Origin: UBA11986 sp963734955
Lineage (GTDB): Bacteria > Bacteroidota > Ignavibacteria > UBA10030 > UBA6906
Assembly (NCBI GenBank): GCA_963734955.1
Contig: CAVTJO010000011.1
Span: 124,001 to 188,000 of the forward strand
Direction of reading: 5' to 3'
Length of the DNA: 64,000 nt
In this document: positions 55,889 through 64,000 of the stretch, in pieces
Numbering within the stretch: position 1 is the first letter of the stretch
How the letters are laid out: each line of letters starts with the position of its first letter
Notes under the pieces: model-generated
Databases searched by the model: none
Told to the model about the DNA's origin: nothing
The model's input: the letters and a program-made list of their open reading frames with translations, nothing else
Translations under genes and position numbers: made by a program

Positions 55889-57074
55889 TATGGCTACCCG
55901 CATCCCGTACGCCTTTGACCGGTATGGCGACTCGTTCTCCCAACGTGGTGAACACGCTTAACGTAACCATACCCGAAGAGGGAAGCGAGAAATTGATTGC
56001 GGTACACGGGTTGAATGGATTGGGGTAGTTCTGCAGCAGTGCAAACGACCCTGGGGTTCGATCACGGGGCTGTTCATGAACACTTACCGACGGTTCGCCG
56101 CCAGTCAAGGTTCTGAGGACAATGCCACCATCACCAACAACATATCCCTGAACGAAATCCAGGAAATGTACTCCACGCAAGGTGCTTGTCGTCCCGCTCA
56201 CCTGCTGCTCCCAATGGTTGCCTGCATCCACGGTCTTCAGAATTCTTCCGGATGCCCCGACCGCATAACCCACCAGCCCCGTGGCACTGATCGGAAAACT
56301 CATGCTGTACAGAACATCTGGAAAGAAGTTCGTTGTCCAGTTGGAGCCACCATCGGTGGTTCGGGCTATCGCTCCCCTGCCATCCCAGACTCCGGCAGCC
56401 GCGTACCCGACGAGTGCGTCTGTGAAATCGATACCGTAGGCCCTTCCTTCGTTGCCGTTCAGGTAGAACGCGACAAAGTCCCAACTGCTCCCCGAATCGG
56501 TGGTCTTCCCGAACAATGGCTGGAATATTGAATTCTCGCCACCCACCATTCCGATCTGCGGGCTCAGCATACAAGCTCCCCAAAACCCGCCTCCCAGGAA
56601 CCCCGATTGCCTCACGACCCATGAGTTCCCACTATCTGCGGTGCTCAGGATTGTTTGCGAGCCACCTCCACAGATTCCTGCACCACCCATGAACGATACC
56701 GAAAACAAATCATCGCTTACACCGCTTGAAACGGGAGCCCAGTTCGCGCCTCCGTCCGTTGTCAGACGAATCGTCCCGCCGCCGCCCACTGTCACCACGC
56801 GATTCGTCGGCTCGGCAAAAGCATATATGCCATTGAGATCAGCCGTGACGCCCGGGGGCGAAACATTCTGCCAGGTCGCCCCTGCATTTGTAGTTCGCAA
56901 CACTGTTCCCGCCGCTCCCGCCACATAGCCTGTATCAATATTCGCAAAATGAACCGCGGAGAGATTATGGGTACTCCCGGAGGTCAGCAAATCCCAGCCG
57001 GGCTGAGCTGAAGCGCTGCTGGAAAGCACTGAGGCACAAATCACACCTGTTATGAGCACGAGACTCGTTGTCAT
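55788..57074 (-). CDS. Secreted Ycf48/BNR-type beta-propeller with type IX sorting domain
   Basis: 428 aa. AAGGAGG four bases before the ATG at 57074; signal peptide LVLITGVICASVLSSSASAQ. The body is a beta-propeller of Ycf48-like blades (YVAGAAGTVLRTTNAGATWQ, GGGGTIRLTTDGGANWAPVS, AVGASGRILKTVDAGNHWEQ). It ends in a type A T9SS domain (FALLQNYPNPFNPCTAINFS ... GFVKTRKMVLLR). It is a paralogue in design of the 28960 protein. Its last codons are duplicated at 47301-47401. Probably a surface or released protein; ligand unknown. Confidence 0.9.
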   Translation of the reverse strand: MTTSLVLITGVICASVLSSSASAQPGWDLLTSGSTHNLSAVHFANIDTGYVAGAAGTVLRTTNAGATWQNVSPPGVTADLNGIYAFAEPTNRVVTVGGGGTIRLTTDGGANWAPVSSGVSDDLFSVSFMGGAGICGGGSQTILSTADSGNSWVVRQSGFLGGGFWGACMLSPQIGMVGGENSIFQPLFGKTTDSGSSWDFVAFYLNGNEGRAYGIDFTDALVGYAAAGVWDGRGAIARTTDGGSNWTTNFFPDVLYSMSFPISATGLVGYAVGASGRILKTVDAGNHWEQQVSGTTSTLRGVHFLDFVQGYVVGDGGIVLRTLTGGEPSVSVHEQPRDRTPGSFALLQNYPNPFNPCTAINFSLPSSGMVTLSVFTTLGERVAIPVKGVRDAGSHTINWDASAFPGGVYICRLEAEGFVKTRKMVLLR

Positions 57075-57093
57075 TGTTCCTCCTTGTCAAGCG

Positions 57094-57765
57094 TCAAACT
57101 CGTTTGCGCATGTCCTGCCCATTTCTGAGAATCGACTCGAGTCTTGCCAGGCCCTTCAACGCCATCTCCCTCGACAGTCCGCTCTTTCTCATTTCTTCGT
57201 CATCCTTTGTCAGCACTCTCTTGTAGAATGCAACTCCCTCATCAACCAAACCTGCATCGTGTTCGATCAGGCTCAGTAAGGTCTCTTCTGCCGCCGCAAA
57301 TTGCCCTCTGATTTCGTAGAACCGCGCGCGTTTGAAGTTGAGTGAAGGCGGGAGCTCGTATTGTTCAAGCCTATTGAGCAGAGAGGCGAACTTTTCAGCA
57401 TGCATGACATCGAGATAGCCGACGTCTTGAATGATCACCTCCGCAAAGAGGCTGAATGCTTTCATTCCGCTGAAGGACCCTTCATCCAATTTCCCCTGAT
57501 CAAAGAGGATCTCGCTCTCCATCCTGAGAAGCTCGGCGGCAACAATCAGTTTGTCCTTTCGTTCTGTGGAACCGAGGAGGTCAATCAGCTGTTCATCGGA
57601 GAACGAGCGGAGAAATTCCCATTTCATGCCGATAAGGTGTTCGCTTGCCTCGTCGATTTCCTTGATCGCCTCGTCATACTGTTGAAGATCTTTGTGGAAA
57701 AGGATCTTTGCCAGGGATGAGGTTAACATCCGGATCATACGCATTATGTAGTCACGCTCAATCAT
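57094..57765 (-). CDS. DUF6483-type helical protein
   Basis: 223 aa, all-helical. MIERDYIMRMIRMLTSSLAK at the N-terminus, then DLQQYDEAIKEIDEASEHLI and a central AELLRMESEILFDQGKLDEG give a TPR-like helical hairpin pattern; this N-terminus matches the uncharacterised DUF6483 group. Soluble, no catalytic motif. It starts three bases after the AmmeMemoRadiSam B stop and so is probably in the same transcript. Function unknown. Confidence 0.75.
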   Translation of the reverse strand: MIERDYIMRMIRMLTSSLAKILFHKDLQQYDEAIKEIDEASEHLIGMKWEFLRSFSDEQLIDLLGSTERKDKLIVAAELLRMESEILFDQGKLDEGSFSGMKAFSLFAEVIIQDVGYLDVMHAEKFASLLNRLEQYELPPSLNFKRARFYEIRGQFAAAEETLLSLIEHDAGLVDEGVAFYKRVLTKDDEEMRKSGLSREMALKGLARLESILRNGQDMRKRV

Positions 57766-57768
57766 CTG

Positions 57769-58788
57769 TTACTTCAGGTAGAATGCAACCGAGAGATACC
57801 CTACCCAGTGCTTCAGCGAGAATGGGGCGGTGGTTCCCATGCCGGTTTGACGTAACGGCAGCACACCGCCTGTATACGAGTCCGAGTAGCGAACAATCGT
57901 GCCCGTGAGCCCTTGACCGGTCAGCCGTTTCATGATCTTTTGCACGGTGAGCATGCCAAATGGGATGGAGTACCTTCCACACCAGACAACACCTTTCAGA
58001 TCTTCAGTCAGGTTCAGGATCTTTTCTGTTGTGACTGTATCCGCTATCCATGACCTCGCTATGCGCATATCCTGTTCGGTCGCTTTCAGGTGTGCAGTTT
58101 CATCTTCTCCGAACGGGGCATTGTCAAAGTCTTTCCCGTAGTGGTTGGCATCGGATGACATCAGAAACACGATATCCTTCCCGGGAGTCAGGTTATGTTC
58201 CCGGATATACTCCGCGACAATTTCCGCCAAGGCGTCGGAGATTGTATCCATTCTCGCAAACGGCATGACTGTTACCATGATGGGAGTGAGATGAATGTCC
58301 GGATTGAAATACTGCACGAATGGAATCAACCCCTCGATCGAATGCTCAAGCTGTTGCGCTTTGTTACTGACAATAAAAAGCGACGAGTCAAGTCTGCTTT
58401 TGATGAACTCCCTGAGCGGAGAGATGGGGACATTGCCTCTCACACCGCGCCATGATTTGTACTCATCGAGAATAAGGACATTCCCGGGATTGCCCATCTC
58501 CTTCCGTACCGTCCCGTGTGTTACTCCGAATACCACCACCTCTTTTCCTCTTATGGCCCGGAATAGAGGGTAATAGGTTCTCGCTGCGTAGAGATAGTCG
58601 TCGTGGGGAGAAATACCAGCCACGAGCCCCTTGTCAGATATGGAAACGTCTTCACCCAATGCGAGGTAGTCCACCAGAATCTTCATCTGTGTCACATTCC
58701 AACAATATCCAACATCGTCACGGACCGGGCGGGTTTCCTGGCCAACGGCGATCCCGCATATGAGAAGAGAGAGGATTAGATCTTTCAT
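57769..58788 (-). CDS. amrB: AmmeMemoRadiSam system protein B (MEMO1 family), secreted variant
   Basis: 339 aa. MEMO fold markers: LVAGISPHDDYLYAARTYYP (His/Asp metal site; the usual PHAGY reads PHDDY), VVVFGVTHGTVRKEMGNPG, LEHSIEGLIPFVQYFNPDIH and IVFLMSSDANHYGKDF (the SSD...HY motif). The N-terminus has a signal-like hydrophobic stretch (DLILSLLICGIAVGQETRP), suggesting export, which is unusual. Partners AmmeA and the radical SAM protein A are not in the window. MEMO proteins bind copper or iron and act in redox chemistry; here the role is unknown. Confidence 0.85.
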   Translation of the reverse strand: MKDLILSLLICGIAVGQETRPVRDDVGYCWNVTQMKILVDYLALGEDVSISDKGLVAGISPHDDYLYAARTYYPLFRAIRGKEVVVFGVTHGTVRKEMGNPGNVLILDEYKSWRGVRGNVPISPLREFIKSRLDSSLFIVSNKAQQLEHSIEGLIPFVQYFNPDIHLTPIMVTVMPFARMDTISDALAEIVAEYIREHNLTPGKDIVFLMSSDANHYGKDFDNAPFGEDETAHLKATEQDMRIARSWIADTVTTEKILNLTEDLKGVVWCGRYSIPFGMLTVQKIMKRLTGQGLTGTIVRYSDSYTGGVLPLRQTGMGTTAPFSLKHWVGYLSVAFYLK

Positions 58789-58866
58789 GATTGCGTCATC
58801 GGGAGTGCAATGTTTATGTTCGATCCGCGCGATGGTTCATCCCGCCATGCAGGAAGCCGGCCCGAA

Positions 58867-59550
58867 CTATAGTCCGGATTGCACGGTGCGTTTCGAGGCC
58901 GGTGATGCAGCGGGTCTACAAGCTAAAACAAACCCTGCGAAACAGAGGACGAGACACATCGCAAGAAGCAAATAGCTGTACGGTGCAGGTTGTTGGCCAT
59001 GCAAGGTTGCCGGTGTATCATCCATAAAAGAGTATAACGCACAGGCTGCGCCTACAATCGAGAGAGACCAGGATGTTGTGCCGGGCAAAAAGAATTTACC
59101 CCTCTCAACCCTGCGGACGATGATCCAGCCAAGAACGATCATCAACATTGAAATGAGTACCGGAGCGATCACCGGCCCTATCCAGGGTAATGGCAAAAGA
59201 AACAAAATGTCCCAGTCGAGGAGGCTCGCGGGCCAGCCAAGCGTGGCCTTGAGCCATACATAGTAGAAAATGTCCCAGACACCAAACCCTGCAATGAAGA
59301 AACCAAACTTCGACCAGGCAGTGGAGCCGGCAAGCATCGCCACAGCCGCAAGCATGACCATTGTTGCTCCCTCCCGAACAAGTTCAATCGTCAGGTGGCC
59401 GGGAGTCATCAGCTTGAGTGGAAATGTGAACCCGCCGGGATAGTACAAGTCGCGAAGATATACCACAACACTCGCTTCGACGTAGCCGAACGCAATGCCG
59501 AACGCTGAAACCCAAAGAAGTTTCCTTGCGGTGGATGACAGCGTCGTCAT
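58867..59550 (-). CDS. Multi-spanning membrane protein, unknown
   Basis: 227 aa from the ATG at 59550, which overlaps the preceding stop as ATGA; a longer frame upstream is antisense-like and unlikely. About six membrane helices: VSAFGIAFGYVEASVVVYLR (with an embedded Glu), ATMVMLAAVAMLAGSTAWSK, FGFFIAGFGVWDIFYYVWLK, PVIAPVLISMLMIVLGWIIV, then two more. No known domain recognised. Coupled to the carboxymuconolactone decarboxylase-like gene. Confidence 0.75.
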   Translation of the reverse strand: MTTLSSTARKLLWVSAFGIAFGYVEASVVVYLRDLYYPGGFTFPLKLMTPGHLTIELVREGATMVMLAAVAMLAGSTAWSKFGFFIAGFGVWDIFYYVWLKATLGWPASLLDWDILFLLPLPWIGPVIAPVLISMLMIVLGWIIVRRVERGKFFLPGTTSWSLSIVGAACALYSFMDDTPATLHGQQPAPYSYLLLAMCLVLCFAGFVLACRPAASPASKRTVQSGL

Positions 59551-59900
59551 TTGGAGCCCTGCCGGTTCAGCTCGTCCAGGAACGCAACGCCGCGACGCAA
59601 ATGCGGAATGACAATGGAGCCACCAACCACGAGCGCCACGCTGAATATGTCGAACATTTCCGCATCGCTTACACCTTCCTTTTTGCATTGCTGAATATGA
59701 TAGGCAATGCAATCATCGCACCGCAACACCATCGACGAAACGAGTCCGAGCATCTCCTTTGTCTTTGCATCGAGTGCGCCCGGCTCATACGTCAGCGTGT
59801 CGACGCCAAAGAAACGCTTGATTGCACGGTTGTCCGTTCCGAGGATGCGTTCATTCATTTTGCTGCGGAATTCATTGAACTCTGTCACACGATCAGCCAT
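59547..59900 (-). CDS. Carboxymuconolactone decarboxylase-like (AhpD-type) protein
   Basis: 117 aa from the ATG at 59900 (GGGAG six bases upstream). The family core is KTKEMLGLVSSMVLRCDDCI then AYHIQQCKKEGVSDAEMFDI: the CxxC pair followed by H is the redox centre of AhpD-like peroxidase partners. VVGGSIVIPHLRRGVAFLDE closes the helical bundle. Probably reduces peroxides or an acyl/lipoyl partner; the exact electron donor is unknown. Overlaps the downstream membrane protein by four bases. Confidence 0.87.
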   Translation of the reverse strand: MADRVTEFNEFRSKMNERILGTDNRAIKRFFGVDTLTYEPGALDAKTKEMLGLVSSMVLRCDDCIAYHIQQCKKEGVSDAEMFDIFSVALVVGGSIVIPHLRRGVAFLDELNRQGSK

Positions 59901-59940
59901 GGTGTACTCCCAAAATTGAAATTCAGGTACGGAAAAGACA

Positions 59941-60426
59941 TTAACCCAGTGGCGGCAACCCGTATTTCGCCTGAAGATCTTCCACTTTTCGGATGGCGGC
60001 ATAGGCCTCCTGCCATCCGCCGTCATCAACATCCCTCATGATATCGATAACTTCGTGGACGAGCGGATGATGTCCTCCATTGAACGCAAAGGGAAGAGCA
60101 ATTTTCATATACGTCTCAAGTAAGGATATGCTTTGCGAAACAAGTCCCAACCCCGCTCCAATGGTCGCGCAGGAGAGCACGATGTCGATGATGCCTCCAT
60201 GTCTCCCCATGCTCCAACCTACGGGAAAACTCACGCACCCGATGACAACTACGAGCCACCCAATGAAGGTCATTGAGCGATACCTCTTCAACGTCTGATG
60301 AAAACCGAAGTAGAAGTAGCGAAGCTCTCCATCAGAGAGGGTGATGTCTGCTGCGAGCCCGGGTTCGTGCGGAGATTTTTCCTGATCTATCATACCATTG
60401 AGAAAAGATACGAACTTCAATCCCAA
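59941..60426 (-). CDS. Hypothetical membrane protein
   Basis: 161 aa as drawn; a start at 60393 (MIDQEKSPHEPGLAADITLS) is equally possible and neither has a clear ribosome site. Two membrane helices (about 53-72, MTFIGWLVVVIGCVSFPVGW, and 80-100, IDIVLSCATIGAGLGLVSQS). The soluble C-terminus (HHPLVHEVIDIMRDVDDGGW ... KVEDLQAKYGLPPLG) is helical. No family recognised. Confidence 0.6.
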   Translation of the reverse strand: MGLKFVSFLNGMIDQEKSPHEPGLAADITLSDGELRYFYFGFHQTLKRYRSMTFIGWLVVVIGCVSFPVGWSMGRHGGIIDIVLSCATIGAGLGLVSQSISLLETYMKIALPFAFNGGHHPLVHEVIDIMRDVDDGGWQEAYAAIRKVEDLQAKYGLPPLG

Positions 60427-60451
60427 AGTAAAAGACTACACGGACTTCACC

Positions 60452-61756
60452 CTATGCACCCGGCATCCTTTCACCCTTGAGGGAGAATCGCCCTTGGACA
60501 ATTTCCCACGTCAGCAACACATAAAAGGGAAGATACTCGACGAACACGAGCCATGGCTTGTCCTGCCAGGCGCCTGTCGCATGATACTCATACACAACGA
60601 TATTGCTGAGATTGGACAGTGCCAACAGCAACACAACTGCGACTGACCACCGAAGCGTCACCAAGGCCGCCAGCCACGCGAGATACCACGGATGCACGAT
60701 CGGAGAAACGAGGACGAAACCAAGAAACGCAAGGAACACCTTTTCGAGAAGCGGCCTGTCTAGAAACGCAAGAACGCCAAGCCACATCACAAAAAGAGCC
60801 CCACATACAATGTGAGTGCCTTCGTTCGTCTTCAGAAAGAGATACAGAATGGTAAAGACCGATCCGTTAAACTCGAACTGCTTATTGAACGTAGCGAAGG
60901 AATCGAAAATGCCGCCGGTTGGTTCAACATAGAACATGTAGCCGGCAACAAGCATGAGAACAGGAATCGTAACGATGAGGATTCTCTTCCAGGATGATTC
61001 AAGCCTCCACAGAAGAGGGATGATGAACAACGGGTAAAGTTTCGCGAGGCCTGAAAGGCCCAACGCAACCACGCCAATGATCCTTTTGCCTTTCAATATC
61101 AGGTACAGGAACAGAAGGAAGAACGGAATAGCCAGCGCATCAATATGGCCATCGAGCCCGAAGTACATGATCGGGAGCGGGCACCACGCATACACAAGGA
61201 TGAGACCCGTGTTCCTCTGAAGCTGTTTCAAGATGAGAAGAAGCAGCAGTATCGAACAGCAATCGAACACAACAAGCAGGAGTTTCATCCCTCCAATGGA
61301 ATCCCCGAACAACATTCCCGATGCATAGAACAGAAGCTGGGCAAGGGGCGGATAGATAGTCCGCATGTGTGGGAAGTTCATTTTCGAAGGAAGATCAGGG
61401 GTATGCAGCACCGTGAGCCTGGGGTCATCGGGAGGAAAGGCAAACGGATTCACGCCCGACCCTGCCACGCGCCCATCCCATACATACCGATAGATGTCAT
61501 CGGACGCAACAGGACCATGAGGAACAAGCGTAAGACGAAAAACAACGGCAAACGCAATGATGACCGTGAGAGATGTTCGATTGATCTCAGCAGACGAGAC
61601 ATGCACTCTCCACACCAGAATCCCGAATAGAGTAAACGCGACAGCATTGACAAGAATGAACAATCCGATATCCGGAGGATGCTGGGGAAAAAGATAAAAG
61701 CTCAGGTAGAGCATCTCAGTGAGAACACCCGGAAGAATCAACTGAATGGGTTTCAT
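60452..61756 (-). CDS. GT-C family mannosyltransferase-like integral membrane glycosyltransferase
   Basis: 434 aa with about eleven to twelve membrane helices. The first large loop has GPVASDDIYRYVWDGRVAGS: the DD and R/W residues are the acceptor/metal motif of polyprenol-phosphate-sugar-dependent GT-C enzymes (MptA/B, DUF2029 type). Further family marks are MRTIYPPLAQLLFYASGMLF, PIMYFGLDGHIDALAIPFFL and SPIVHPWYLAWLAALVTLRW. Expected to transfer a sugar from polyprenyl phosphate on the periplasmic side. Donor and acceptor unknown. Confidence 0.83.
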   Translation of the reverse strand: MKPIQLILPGVLTEMLYLSFYLFPQHPPDIGLFILVNAVAFTLFGILVWRVHVSSAEINRTSLTVIIAFAVVFRLTLVPHGPVASDDIYRYVWDGRVAGSGVNPFAFPPDDPRLTVLHTPDLPSKMNFPHMRTIYPPLAQLLFYASGMLFGDSIGGMKLLLVVFDCCSILLLLLILKQLQRNTGLILVYAWCPLPIMYFGLDGHIDALAIPFFLLFLYLILKGKRIIGVVALGLSGLAKLYPLFIIPLLWRLESSWKRILIVTIPVLMLVAGYMFYVEPTGGIFDSFATFNKQFEFNGSVFTILYLFLKTNEGTHIVCGALFVMWLGVLAFLDRPLLEKVFLAFLGFVLVSPIVHPWYLAWLAALVTLRWSVAVVLLLALSNLSNIVVYEYHATGAWQDKPWLVFVEYLPFYVLLTWEIVQGRFSLKGERMPGA

Positions 61757-61821
61757 GTGGGATGGGATTCTTACTCAGGAGTTGACTGACCCTCAGCGCT
61801 CATCATGCGAACGGAGCGTGA

Positions 61822-61926
61822 CTACGGCACCGGACACATGCCGAGCAGAACCTGCCAGATGAAGGAGCAGACGATGAGTAACGTGATGACGATGAGAGAA
61901 AGTTTCCTTGCCATACCGGAACTCAT
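61822..61926 (-). CDS. Possible 34-aa single-helix membrane peptide
   Basis: An ATG directly after the zwf stop begins SSGMARKLSLIVITLLIVCS and continues FIWQVLLGMCPVP before TAG. It has a basic start and one membrane helix. AGGTGG lies about eleven bases upstream. Short and unsupported by homology, but well formed; most of 61757-61926 is otherwise empty. Confidence 0.35.
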   Translation of the reverse strand: MSSGMARKLSLIVITLLIVCSFIWQVLLGMCPVP

Positions 61927-63513
61927 CTATGGGAGTCGCCACCTGCGACCATTGGCATGGAGCATTTCGTCTGCTTCGTTTGGTCCCCACGTGCCGGCGG
62001 GATAGTCGTAGACCTTTGACAGTTTATTCTCCACCCAACCTTCATGAATAGGCGTGATGAGAGACCATGCGACGTCAACGCTGTCGCCGCGGGCGTACAG
62101 TGTTGGGTCGCCGAGCATGCAATCGAAAATCAGCCGGGTGTATGCATCGGCGAGATGCCCGCCAAATGATGACCCGTAGCGAAAATCCATCGTAACCGGA
62201 CGCATGCGCATCGCAGAACCGGGGATCTTGGAGCTGAACTTGAGTGAGATGCCCTCGTCGGGCTGCACACGGATGACGATGTTGTTCTGATCAAGATGAT
62301 CCGAAGGGAGGGCCGCAAAGAGATGATGTGGCGTCTTCTTGAACTGCACTGCAATTTCCGTCACACGCTTGGGCAGCCGCTTGCCCGATCGCACGTAGAA
62401 CGGAACTCCGGCCCACCGCCAGTTGTCGATGGTGAACTCAAGCGCAACATACGTCTCGGTTACGCTGTTCGGAGAAACCCCCTTCTCCGACTTGTACCCG
62501 GGCACAGCTTTTCCCCCTGCGGTGCCGGCAGCATACTGCCCCCTGACGGTGTAGCGGTGCACCTGTTCCGGCTTGATGGTCGGAATTGCCTGCAGAACCT
62601 TGTGCTTTTCGTCGCGCACCTGTTGTGCATCGAACAACACGGGAGGCTCCATCGCCGTCAGCGAGAGAAGCTGGAGCATGTGGTTCTGAATCATGTCCCG
62701 CATCGTTCCCGCTTCCTCGTAATATGACGCGCGGTTCTCTACTCCCACAGTCTCTGCGGCCGTGATCTGCACGTGGTCAACGTAGTTCCTGTTCCAGATG
62801 GGCTCGAAGATACCATTGGCAAAACGAAACACCAGAATGTTCTGTACTGTTTCCTTGCCGAGGTAGTGGTCGATGCGATAAACCTGGCTCTCATCGAACA
62901 CACTCAGTACCTCGGTGTTCAACGCCCGTGCCGAGGAGAGATCGGAGCCAAATGGCTTCTCGATGACAATGCGCACCCAACTATTGGGTGTCCGGGGCGT
63001 ATTCAAACGCGATGATCCGAGATACTTCACAATGGAAGAGTAGAGACTCGGCGGCGTTGCAAGATAGAACAGGAAGTTGCCCCCCGCCCTTCTTCCATCA
63101 TCGATCGCATGCAACTCTTTCTTCAACGTTTCAAATTCTGCCGCGACGCTTGAATCAACGGGGACGTAGTGAAGACCTCGTGCAAACGTATCCCACAATG
63201 CCGCTTCGGAATCACGGAGATTTCCAAACTCTTTCATTGCGTCGCGCATGTAGCCACGGAACGACGCATGATCCATGAGTGTTCTGCCAACACCGACAAT
63301 CGTGAAGCCGGAAGGCAACAATCCCTGGCGGGCAAGGTCGAAGATGGCAGGAATCAGTTTTCTTTTTGTCAGATCGCCGGAAGCGCCGAAGATCACCATC
63401 ACGCACGGATCGGGAATCTTCTCCATGCGTGTTGAAACGGCAAGGGGATTGGGTTCAATAGCAGGGAGCATCGCCTGAATTGGATCGGACACGTTTCTGT
63501 CAAAGATACTCAA
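61927..63513 (-). CDS. zwf: Glucose-6-phosphate 1-dehydrogenase
   Basis: 528 aa as drawn from a TTG; the ATG at 63471 is an alternative. NADP-binding VMVIFGASGDLTKRKLIPAI (GASGDL), the substrate signature RIDHYLGKETVQNILVFRFA (catalytic His region) and IVIEKPFGSDLSSA, plus PFYVRSGKRLPKRVTEIAVQ later in the chain. It oxidises glucose-6-phosphate to 6-phosphogluconolactone, the NADPH-producing entry to the pentose phosphate pathway. Transcribed from the same strand directly after transaldolase. Confidence 0.96.
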   Translation of the reverse strand: MSIFDRNVSDPIQAMLPAIEPNPLAVSTRMEKIPDPCVMVIFGASGDLTKRKLIPAIFDLARQGLLPSGFTIVGVGRTLMDHASFRGYMRDAMKEFGNLRDSEAALWDTFARGLHYVPVDSSVAAEFETLKKELHAIDDGRRAGGNFLFYLATPPSLYSSIVKYLGSSRLNTPRTPNSWVRIVIEKPFGSDLSSARALNTEVLSVFDESQVYRIDHYLGKETVQNILVFRFANGIFEPIWNRNYVDHVQITAAETVGVENRASYYEEAGTMRDMIQNHMLQLLSLTAMEPPVLFDAQQVRDEKHKVLQAIPTIKPEQVHRYTVRGQYAAGTAGGKAVPGYKSEKGVSPNSVTETYVALEFTIDNWRWAGVPFYVRSGKRLPKRVTEIAVQFKKTPHHLFAALPSDHLDQNNIVIRVQPDEGISLKFSSKIPGSAMRMRPVTMDFRYGSSFGGHLADAYTRLIFDCMLGDPTLYARGDSVDVAWSLITPIHEGWVENKLSKVYDYPAGTWGPNEADEMLHANGRRWRLP

Positions 63514-63519
63514 GGAAGA

Positions 63520-64000
63520 TCACGCCGTTGGAACGGACTCCTCAACAAACTGTCCCTTTTTGTTCTGCAAGTTCTTGTAGAGGCCGTCGAAGGACTTCTC
63601 GAATGCCGCTACACCATCGGCCTCGAGTTTCTCCAGCACCCATTTCATATCAACGCCGGCCGCCCCAACGTCATCGAGTATCTTGCGCGCTCCATCCAGA
63701 TCCGATTCCACCGTGAGAGCTGGAGTGCCGTGGTCGAGGATTGCAGCATAGGTCGCCGGGGGAACTGTGTTCACCGTATGGGAACCAATGAGTGTATCGA
63801 CATACAGAAGATCGCTGTACGCAGGGTTCTTTGTGCCGGTGCTTCCCCACAACGGACGCTGAACCGAAGCTCCCTTTGCTTTCAAGGCTGCAAAGCGAGG
63901 TGCATTGAAGATTTCCTTGAATGCCTGATAAACAAACTTGGTGTTTGCTACCGCTGCCTTGCCCATCAGCGATTTGGTTTTCGATGGATCTTTTTTGGAA
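63520..64000 (-). CDS. tal: Transaldolase, C-terminal part (5' end beyond window)
   Basis: The visible ~160 residues run from SKKDPSKTKSLMGKAAVANT to KKGQFVEESVPTA and include WGSTGTKNPAYSDLLYVDTL then IGSHTVNTVPPATYAAILDH, the C-terminal part of transaldolase as found in the long or TAL-PGI type enzymes. The Schiff-base lysine lies outside or near the edge. The enzyme exchanges dihydroxyacetone units between sugar phosphates. Six bases separate its stop from zwf, so the two genes form one pentose phosphate operon. Confidence 0.93.
   Translation of the reverse strand, partial: SKKDPSKTKSLMGKAAVANTKFVYQAFKEIFNAPRFAALKAKGASVQRPLWGSTGTKNPAYSDLLYVDTLIGSHTVNTVPPATYAAILDHGTPALTVESDLDGARKILDDVGAAGVDMKWVLEKLEADGVAAFEKSFDGLYKNLQNKKGQFVEESVPTA

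Overview
The window reads as a chromosomal stretch from a member of the FCB group (Bacteroidota/Ignavibacteria/Kapabacteria-like). The main reasons are two secreted beta-propeller-like proteins that end in a type IX secretion C-terminal domain with the QNYPNPFNP motif, a PG0541-family protein behind an RND pump, and the general gene content. Unlike typical Bacteroidia, many genes carry clear Shine-Dalgarno sequences and GC content looks to be near 50-55 percent. Taxonomy is inference; no rRNA gene is present.

Layout. 1-5735: truncated type I restriction subunit, small membrane/HTH/cyclic-nucleotide-binding genes, a frameshifted metallo-hydrolase, REP-like palindromes, and a DinB / ATP-grasp / DinB group. 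6054-26398, minus strand: a nearly complete type II secretion / type IV pilus-like locus (prepilin, prepilin peptidase, ATPase, secretin, PilM-PilN fusion, PilO, PilP, three minor prepilins, inner-membrane GspF), preceded by a sigma-54 activator (27031-28461). This locus is split by a giant teneurin-like Rhs/YD-repeat protein with a probable C-terminal toxin domain, a 104-aa three-helix membrane protein (possible immunity protein) and an IS200-like/RAYT transposase element. 28910-31064: a T9SS-type secreted beta-propeller and an intergenic palindromic repeat array. 31594-37647: TolC / membrane-fusion / RND efflux operon with its PII-like companion. 37786-46648: small and housekeeping genes (PAS protein, Hsp20, tRNA-Gly, DUF2721, thioesterase, HrpB, tRNA-Val, a duplicated-domain protein, an ABC membrane domain without ATPase, a membrane protein with a CxxC...CPxC tail).

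47664-55423, minus strand: a six-gene membrane complex of the hydrogenase-4/complex I superfamily. Its large subunit has lost all four NiFe-ligand cysteines, so this is an Ehr-type (energy-converting-hydrogenase-related) complex and not a hydrogenase. It is flanked by a ~378-bp near-identical direct repeat that carries pieces of neighbouring genes. 55788-64000: second T9SS protein, DUF6483, AmmeMemoRadiSam B, small membrane genes, a GT-C mannosyltransferase-like protein, then zwf and tal (pentose phosphate pathway).

Seven conserved genes or gene parts are broken by single-base frame changes, often at short homopolymers or dinucleotide runs. The same pattern in essential-looking operon genes points to residual sequencing error in this assembly at least as much as to gene decay; frameshifted genes are annotated here as single loci.
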